Below, in pieces: positions 58,889 through 64,000 of a stretch of 64,000 nucleotides of DNA (the stretch's first letter is position 1; every line of letters starts with the position of its first letter). Origin of the DNA: Halomonas stenophila. Its GTDB lineage: Bacteria > Pseudomonadota > Gammaproteobacteria > Pseudomonadales > Halomonadaceae. The notes below the pieces were generated by a model. It was given only the letters and a program-made list of their open reading frames with translations, searched no databases and was not told the origin of the DNA. Made by a program: the position numbers and the translations under genes. The DNA lies in NCBI RefSeq assembly GCF_014192275.1, contig NZ_JACHXR010000003.1:1-64000 (forward strand). Reading direction: 5' to 3'.

Positions 58889-60394
58889 TCAGCCGCCGCT
58901 GAGTAACCGGTCGAGCTGGCGATAGCCGATGGCCTCGATCAACTGCTCGCGGCCGGGGCGCGGCAGCCCGGCCAGGTCGGCCAGGGTCAGGGCCACCCGC
59001 AGCACCCGGTGGTAGGCCCGGGCCGACAGCCGGAGCCGCTCCAGCACCCCGGCCAGCCAGGCCCGGTCGCCGGCGTCGAGGGCACAGGCGCGCTCCAGCT
59101 CGCCCCCCGCCAGGTGGGCATTGAGCGCGCCCCGGGCCAGTTGGCGCTCGCGGGCCGCCAGCACCCGGGCACGTACCGTCGCCGACCCCTCCCCGGCCTC
59201 CCGGGAGGTCAGCTGCTCGGGCGGCAGCGCCGGCACCTCCACCTGCAGGTCGATGCGGTCCAGCAGCGGTCCCGACAGGCGCGCCTGATAGCGCTGGATC
59301 TGAGCCGCGGTGCACTGGCAGGCCTGTCGGGGGTCGCCCAGGTGGCCGCAGGGGCAGGGATTCATCGCCGCCACCAGCTGGAAGCGCGCCGGGTAGCAGC
59401 GCTCGTGGTTGGCCCGGGCGATGTGGATCCGTCCGGACTCCATGGGCTCGCGCATCACCTCCAGCACCTGGCGGGAGAACTCCGGCAGCTCGTCGAGGAA
59501 CAGCACCCCGTGGTGGGCCAGGGAGATCTCCCCGGGACGCGGTCGCGAGCCGCCACCGACCAGGGCCACCGCGCTGGCGGTGTGGTGCGGCGCGCGGAAG
59601 GGCCGGCGGCCCCACTGCTCGCGCAGCGGCAGGCCGCTCACCGAGCGCACCGCCGCCACCTCGAGGGCCTCGTCCTCGCCGAGCGGCGGCAGGATGCCCG
59701 GCAGCCGGCTGGCCAGCATGGTCTTGCCGGTGCCGGGCGGGCCGGCGAACAGCAGGTTGTGGCCCCCGGCCGCCGCCACCTCCAGCGCGCGACGCGCCTG
59801 GTGCTGGCCGCGCACCTCGCAGAGGTCGGCCCCCGGCGCCTCGCCGATCGCTGGCCGCTCCAGCCGGTGGGCGGGGATGGGCGCCTGGCCCAGCAGGTGG
59901 GCCACCACCTCGAGCAGATGGGCGGCGGGCAGCACCTCGAGCTCGCCGGCCAGCGCCGCCTCGTCGGCGTTGGCGACGGGCACGATCAGTCGGCGACCGG
60001 CGCGCCGCGCCGCCAGGGCCAGGGGCAGCACGCCGGTCACCGGCCGCAGGGCCCCGTCCAGGGCCAGCTCGCCCACGCACTCGGTGGCCTCGAGGGCCTC
60101 GGCGGGCACCTGCCCGGAGGCCACCAGCAGGCCCAGGGCGATGGGCAGGTCGAAGCGCCCGCCGTCCTTGGGCAGGTCGGCGGGCGCCAGGTTGAGGGTG
60201 ATGCGTCGCAGGGGGAAGTCGAAGCCGGCATTGACCAAGGCACTGCGCACCCGCTCGCGGCTCTCCTTGACCGCCGCCTCCGGCAGCCCGACCAGGGTGA
60301 TGCCGGGCAGACCGTTGGCCAGGTGCACCTCCACCAGGACCTCGGGGGCCTCGAGGCCGAGGCCGGCCCGGGTGCGTATGATTGCCAGCGTCAT
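58889..60394 (-). CDS. comM: ComM/YifB family Mg-chelatase-like AAA+ ATPase
   Basis: A 501-residue AAA+ protein. The N-terminal Lon-protease-like domain (about 1-180) is followed by the AAA core with Walker A GPPGTGKTM near residue 220, Walker B GVLFLDELPEF near 294, a zinc-like cysteine cluster CPCGHLGDPRQACQC near 345 and a C-terminal helical domain with ARAYHRVLRVALTLADL near 462. ComM is a branch-migration helicase that aids integration of DNA during natural transformation. It sits next to ubiK, a common neighbour. Confidence 0.93.
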   Translation of the reverse strand: MTLAIIRTRAGLGLEAPEVLVEVHLANGLPGITLVGLPEAAVKESRERVRSALVNAGFDFPLRRITLNLAPADLPKDGGRFDLPIALGLLVASGQVPAEALEATECVGELALDGALRPVTGVLPLALAARRAGRRLIVPVANADEAALAGELEVLPAAHLLEVVAHLLGQAPIPAHRLERPAIGEAPGADLCEVRGQHQARRALEVAAAGGHNLLFAGPPGTGKTMLASRLPGILPPLGEDEALEVAAVRSVSGLPLREQWGRRPFRAPHHTASAVALVGGGSRPRPGEISLAHHGVLFLDELPEFSRQVLEVMREPMESGRIHIARANHERCYPARFQLVAAMNPCPCGHLGDPRQACQCTAAQIQRYQARLSGPLLDRIDLQVEVPALPPEQLTSREAGEGSATVRARVLAARERQLARGALNAHLAGGELERACALDAGDRAWLAGVLERLRLSARAYHRVLRVALTLADLAGLPRPGREQLIEAIGYRQLDRLLSGG

Positions 60395-60458
60395 CGGCGG
60401 TCCCTCGCACGTTGTCTGCCCTCAGGCTAGACCAGCGCCGACGGGACCGCTCGATGGC

Positions 60459-60806
60459 TCAGCGGCCGGTCTCGCCGGCGCCGGCACCCTCCTCGGGCGC
60501 GGCAGGGGGTTCCGGGGCCTCGATGGCCGGGGCCGGCGCCTCGCGGTCGGCCGCCGGCCGGGAGGTCTCCAGCGCCTCCTCCAGGGCCGCGACCTGCTTC
60601 TCCAGGGCCTCGACCCGGCCACGGGTGCGCTGCAGCACGTCCATCAGGATGTCGAAGTCCTCCCGAGACACCAGCTCCAGGCGGTCGAAGGCGCCCCGCA
60701 CGACCTGCTGGATGCCCTTCTGCACCTCCTCGGGGGCCTGGGAGGCGCCCTGCAGGCGTTCGCCGATCTGCTGAGCCAGTCGACTGATGCGATCTTGGCT
60801 GACCAT
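60459..60806 (-). CDS. ubiK: UbiK (YqiC) ubiquinone-biosynthesis accessory factor
   Basis: A 115-residue helical protein of the BMFP/YqiC family: an N-terminal amphipathic helix (RISRLAQQIGERLQG), then LVSREDFDILMDVLQRTRGRVEALEKQVAALEE in parts, a coiled coil near 48-80, and a Pro/Ala/Glu tail. UbiK trimerises and works with UbiJ in aerobic ubiquinone synthesis. I chose the ATG at 60806, with AGGAGAG upstream. Divergent from the PII gene. Confidence 0.9.
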   Translation of the reverse strand: MVSQDRISRLAQQIGERLQGASQAPEEVQKGIQQVVRGAFDRLELVSREDFDILMDVLQRTRGRVEALEKQVAALEEALETSRPAADREAPAPAIEAPEPPAAPEEGAGAGETGR

Positions 60807-60917
60807 GGTGTCTCTCCTGAACGGTGGTGGGATGGCTGTCCGACAGGATACGCAAGGCGCGCGCGGTGCGCATTCCCCCACGCTCGCTGCTTCATGGCGC
60901 AGCCCCGCCGCAGATCG

Positions 60918-60932
60918 GCACCAAGACGGTGC
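60918..60932 (+). promoter_or_regulatory. NtrC-like binding site
   Basis: GCACC, 5 bp, GGTGC: a perfect dyad that matches the NtrC consensus TGCACC-N5-GGTGCA at its core. It lies about 104 bp upstream of the sigma54-like promoter, a normal enhancer distance. A partial second site (GCACCGTGCGGCACC) is at 61052-61066, downstream of the promoter. Confidence 0.65.
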
Positions 60933-60951
60933 ATCGAGGTGCCCCCCATGA

Positions 60952-61440
<489 letters not shown>

Positions 61441-61477
61441 AGCGACCGCCCATCCCCCTTCATGAGGAGTGACCGTC

Positions 61478-62797
61478 ATGACTGAGTTGACCGAGCTGAG
61501 CTACGCGCTCGATACCTTCTACTTCCTGATCTGTGGCGTCCTGGTGATGTGGATGGCCGCCGGCTTCTCGATGCTCGAGGCCGGCCTGGTGCGTTCCAAG
61601 AACACCGCCGAGATCCTGACCAAGAACATCGCGCTGTTCGCCGTCGCCAGCACCATGTACCTGCTGCTGGGCTACTACCTGATGTACTCCGGCTCCGCGG
61701 GCGGCCTCCTGCCCAACCTGGGCTTCCTGCTGGGCGGCGAGAATACCGTGGCCGCGGTGACCGCCGGCGGCGACGACGCGCCCTACTACTCCATGCGCGC
61801 CGACTTCTTCTTCCAGGTCGTGTTCGTGGCCACCGCCATGTCCATCGTTTCCGGGGCCGTGGCCGAGCGCATGAAGCTGTGGGCCTTCCTGGCCTTCACC
61901 GTGGTGATGACCGGCGTCATCTACCCGGTCTCCGGTTACTGGACCTGGGGCGGCGGCTGGCTGGCCGAGGTCGGCTTCTCCGACTATGCCGGCTCCGGCA
62001 TCGTGCACCTGGCCGGGGCGGCCGCGGCGCTGGCCGGCGTGCTGGTGCTCGGCCCGCGCAAGGGCAAGTACGGCAAGGACGGCAGCATCTTCGCCATCCC
62101 CGGCGCCAACCTGCCGCTGGCGACCCTCGGCACCTTCATCCTGTGGATGGGCTGGTTCGGCTTCAACGGCGGCTCCGAGCTGAAGGTGTCCGACGTCAGC
62201 TCGGCCAACAACATGGCCCAGGTGCTGGTGAACACCAACGCCGCCGCCGCCGGCGGGGTGATCGCCGCGCTGATCCTGGCCAAGCTGTGGTTCCGCAAGG
62301 CCGACCTGACCATGGCCCTCAACGGCGCCATCGCCGGCCTGGTGTCCATCACCGCCGACCCGCTGTCGCCCAGCGCCCTGGGCGCCACCCTGATCGGCGG
62401 CGTGGGTGGCCTGCTGGTGGTGGTGTCCATCGTCGGCCTCGACAAGCTCAAGCTCGACGACCCGGTGGGTGCGATCTCCGCCCACGGCGTGGCCGGCCTC
62501 TGGGGCGTGCTGGTAGTGCCGCTCTCCAACGACGGTGCCTCCTTCGGTGCCCAGATCATCGGCATCCTCGGCATCTTCGCCTGGGTGTTCATCGCCAGCC
62601 TGGCCGTGTGGCTGATCATCAAGGCCGTGATGGGCGTCCGGGTCAGCGAGGAAGAGGAATACGAGGGCGTCGACCTGGCCGAGTGCGGTCTCGAAGCCTA
62701 CCCCGAGTTCACCGTCTCCAAGGTGCACGGTGGTGGCGCCGGCCGCAGCCGGGCCGAAGGGCTGAGCCAGCCGCAGATGAGCCCCCGCACCGAATGA
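61478..62797 (+). CDS. amtB: Ammonium transporter AmtB
   Basis: A 439-residue inner-membrane channel with eleven helices that conducts ammonium as a trimer. FYFLICGVLVMWMAAGFSMLEAGLVR (in parts) near residue 14 begins the pore; the twin-His region includes GSGIVHLAGAAAALAG near 173 and ISAHGVAGLWG near 336; Phe gates and the Asp of the recruitment site are in place. Unlike E. coli AmtB it shows no cleavable signal peptide. I chose the ATG at 61478, 8 nt after GAGGAG; a GTG at 61469 is less likely. Confidence 0.96.
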   Translation: MTELTELSYALDTFYFLICGVLVMWMAAGFSMLEAGLVRSKNTAEILTKNIALFAVASTMYLLLGYYLMYSGSAGGLLPNLGFLLGGENTVAAVTAGGDDAPYYSMRADFFFQVVFVATAMSIVSGAVAERMKLWAFLAFTVVMTGVIYPVSGYWTWGGGWLAEVGFSDYAGSGIVHLAGAAAALAGVLVLGPRKGKYGKDGSIFAIPGANLPLATLGTFILWMGWFGFNGGSELKVSDVSSANNMAQVLVNTNAAAAGGVIAALILAKLWFRKADLTMALNGAIAGLVSITADPLSPSALGATLIGGVGGLLVVVSIVGLDKLKLDDPVGAISAHGVAGLWGVLVVPLSNDGASFGAQIIGILGIFAWVFIASLAVWLIIKAVMGVRVSEEEEYEGVDLAECGLEAYPEFTVSKVHGGGAGRSRAEGLSQPQMSPRTE

Positions 62798-62820
62798 CAC
62801 CGATGGCAGCAGGCATCACG

Positions 62821-62848
62821 ATGGCCCCTCGCGGGGCCATTTTTTTAT
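62821..62848 (+). terminator. Intrinsic terminator after amtB
   Basis: ATGGCCCC, the loop TCGC, then GGGGCCAT and a run of seven T: an 8-bp stem beginning 24 nt after the amtB stop. It separates amtB from the second PII gene, which must have its own promoter or depend on read-through; TATGCT at 62865-62870 is a weak -10. Confidence 0.9.
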
Positions 62849-62883
62849 TCCTCCCGCAGGGGGTGTATGCTCTGGCACAATGA

Positions 62884-63278
<395 letters not shown>

Positions 63279-63279
<1 letters not shown>

Positions 63280-63538
63280 TCACCCAGGTGGCGCCGATAC
63301 CTGCCGCAAGATCGGCGACGGCAAGATCTTCGTCACCGCCCTGGAGCAGGTCAGCGGAACGCCGCACCGCCGCCTCCGTACCGGCGAGACCGACAAGGAC
63401 GCGGTCTGATCACCCAGGTGGCACTGACACCTTCAGCAAGATCGGCGACGGCAAGATCTTCGTCACCGCCCTGGAGCAGGTCAGCGGAACGCCGCACCGC
63501 CGCCTCCGTACCGGCGAGACCAACAAGGACGCGGTCTA
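63279..63538 (+). repeat. Two tandem, decayed copies of the PII gene 3' end
   Basis: The last 110 bp of the PII gene (63169-63278) recur as two 130-bp units, 63279-63408 and 63409-63538. All three share about 46 identical bases encoding [15 protein letters not shown] and end in GACGCGGTC plus a stop. Units 2 and 3 carry the same 15-bp and 5-bp insertions, so they are closest to each other. Their frames differ and they have no start codon or ribosome site, so they are probably untranslated remnants. Confidence 0.92.
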
Positions 63539-63578
63539 AGCTCGAAGCAGTAATGCCGAGCTCCTCCCCTGAAACGTC

Positions 63579-63612
63579 AAACCCTCCGAGGCATCACCTC
63601 GGAGGGTTTTTC
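63579..63612 (+). terminator. Strong intrinsic terminator after the PII tail copies
   Basis: AAACCCTCCGAGG, the loop CATCA, then CCTCGGAGGGTTTTT: a 10-bp GC stem extended by A/T pairs and a T tract on the plus strand. It lies 40 nt after the last tail copy, so all copies remain in the PII transcript. It may also serve the convergent porin gene. Confidence 0.92.
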
Positions 63613-63660
63613 TTCCCGCTTCAAGCTTACGGCTTATCGCTCCCGGCGAAGCCGGTTGGC

Positions 63661-64000
63661 TCAGAAGTGGAACTGGGCGCTGGCCATCACGCGGCTGGCA
63701 TCCACCTCCTCACCACTGACCTTCTCGAGGTCGACGTACTGGTACTCGGCGCCCACCGAGAGGCGATCATTGATGTCCCAGATCAGGTTGACATGGGAGA
63801 ACTGCACGGTTTCCGCCAGGTCCTGGAAACCGGCCACCTCTTTCGGGAGATCCTGGTTGACCAGCGAGGTGCCGATGGAACTCGACCAGTCGGCGTTCCA
63901 GCGGTGATCGAGGGCGATACCATAGCTCTGCAGGTCGACGGTCTCCAGCGAGCCGCCGGCATCCAGGAAGGCATCCGGAGCCCGGAAGCGCGCCCCGATC
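63661..64000 (-). CDS. Outer-membrane porin, C-terminal part (DcaP-like)
   Basis: Partial: the frame runs off the window end and covers about 112 C-terminal residues of an outer-membrane beta barrel. Alternating strands such as LSVGAEYQYVDLEKV and the final MASAQFHF, ending in Phe, are the signal recognised by the barrel-assembly machinery. HVNLIWDINDRLSVG resembles the last strands of DcaP-type trimeric porins. The complete gene is needed to confirm the family and any substrate. Confidence 0.8.
   Translation of the reverse strand, partial: IGARFRAPDAFLDAGGSLETVDLQSYGIALDHRWNADWSSSIGTSLVNQDLPKEVAGFQDLAETVQFSHVNLIWDINDRLSVGAEYQYVDLEKVSGEEVDASRVMASAQFHF

Overview
The window is chromosomal DNA of a high-GC, moderately halophilic gammaproteobacterium, most likely Halomonas or a close relative. 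The strongest pointer is a complete teaA-teaB-teaC-teaD locus (42185-45903). This is the osmoregulated TRAP transporter for the compatible solutes ectoine and hydroxyectoine plus its UspA-type regulator, and TeaA matches the Halomonas elongata protein as I remember it over nearly its whole length. A fused nuoCD, the lptM-lysA-dapF-DUF484-xerC-yigB order and the comM-ubiK-glnK-amtB order all fit the Gammaproteobacteria. I see no rRNA, tRNA, CRISPR array, prophage or transposase gene; almost everything is tightly packed housekeeping DNA.

Layout. 1-3830: the 3' end of pgi, a tandem fluoride-channel pair (crcB/fluC) with an intrinsic terminator in its leader, and a YbiO-type mechanosensitive channel. 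3852-8499: haem-synthesis operon hemC-hemD-hemX-hemY (minus strand), divergent from argH. 8762-14932: argH, lptM, lysA, dapF, DUF484, xerC and a YigB-like HAD phosphatase, one plus-strand unit for arginine, lysine and peptidoglycan precursors and chromosome-dimer resolution. 14933-18250: an intergenic repeat, engB, cytochrome c4, dsbA and an EEP-family hydrolase. 18371-21550: a TRAP transporter of unknown substrate in the order small permease, large permease, binding protein. 21604-36468: all thirteen genes for complex I (nuoA to nuoN, nuoCD fused) on the minus strand. 36613-42086: a YqaA-like membrane protein, thiD, a double UspA protein, dtd, a YheS-like ABC-F ATPase and a TIGR02444 protein.

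42087-45903 is the tea locus, with a sigma70-like promoter, a terminator-like hairpin between teaA and teaB, and a MITE-like element between teaC and teaD. 46042-54789 holds an FKBP isomerase, a circularly permuted PHB-depolymerase-like hydrolase, SCO1/SenC with an unrecognised membrane protein, an AEC permease, a probable Fur-controlled small RNA, a LysR regulator beside an EamA exporter, trmB, thiS-thiG, DUF423 and a thioesterase. 54911-58872: a heptamer repeat, malate synthase G, an alpha/beta hydrolase and a lipoprotein. 58889-63540 is the nitrogen locus: comM, ubiK, then PII-amtB-PII preceded by an NtrC-like site and a sigma54-like promoter. The second PII gene carries two extra decayed copies of its own 3' end. 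The window closes inside a porin gene.

The observations most worth following are the Fur-box small RNA near 50000, the tandem glnK tail copies at 63279-63538, the terminator in the crcB leader, the MITE inside the tea operon and the permuted PHB-depolymerase-like enzyme. All identifications come from reading the sequence and remembered family knowledge; no database search was run.
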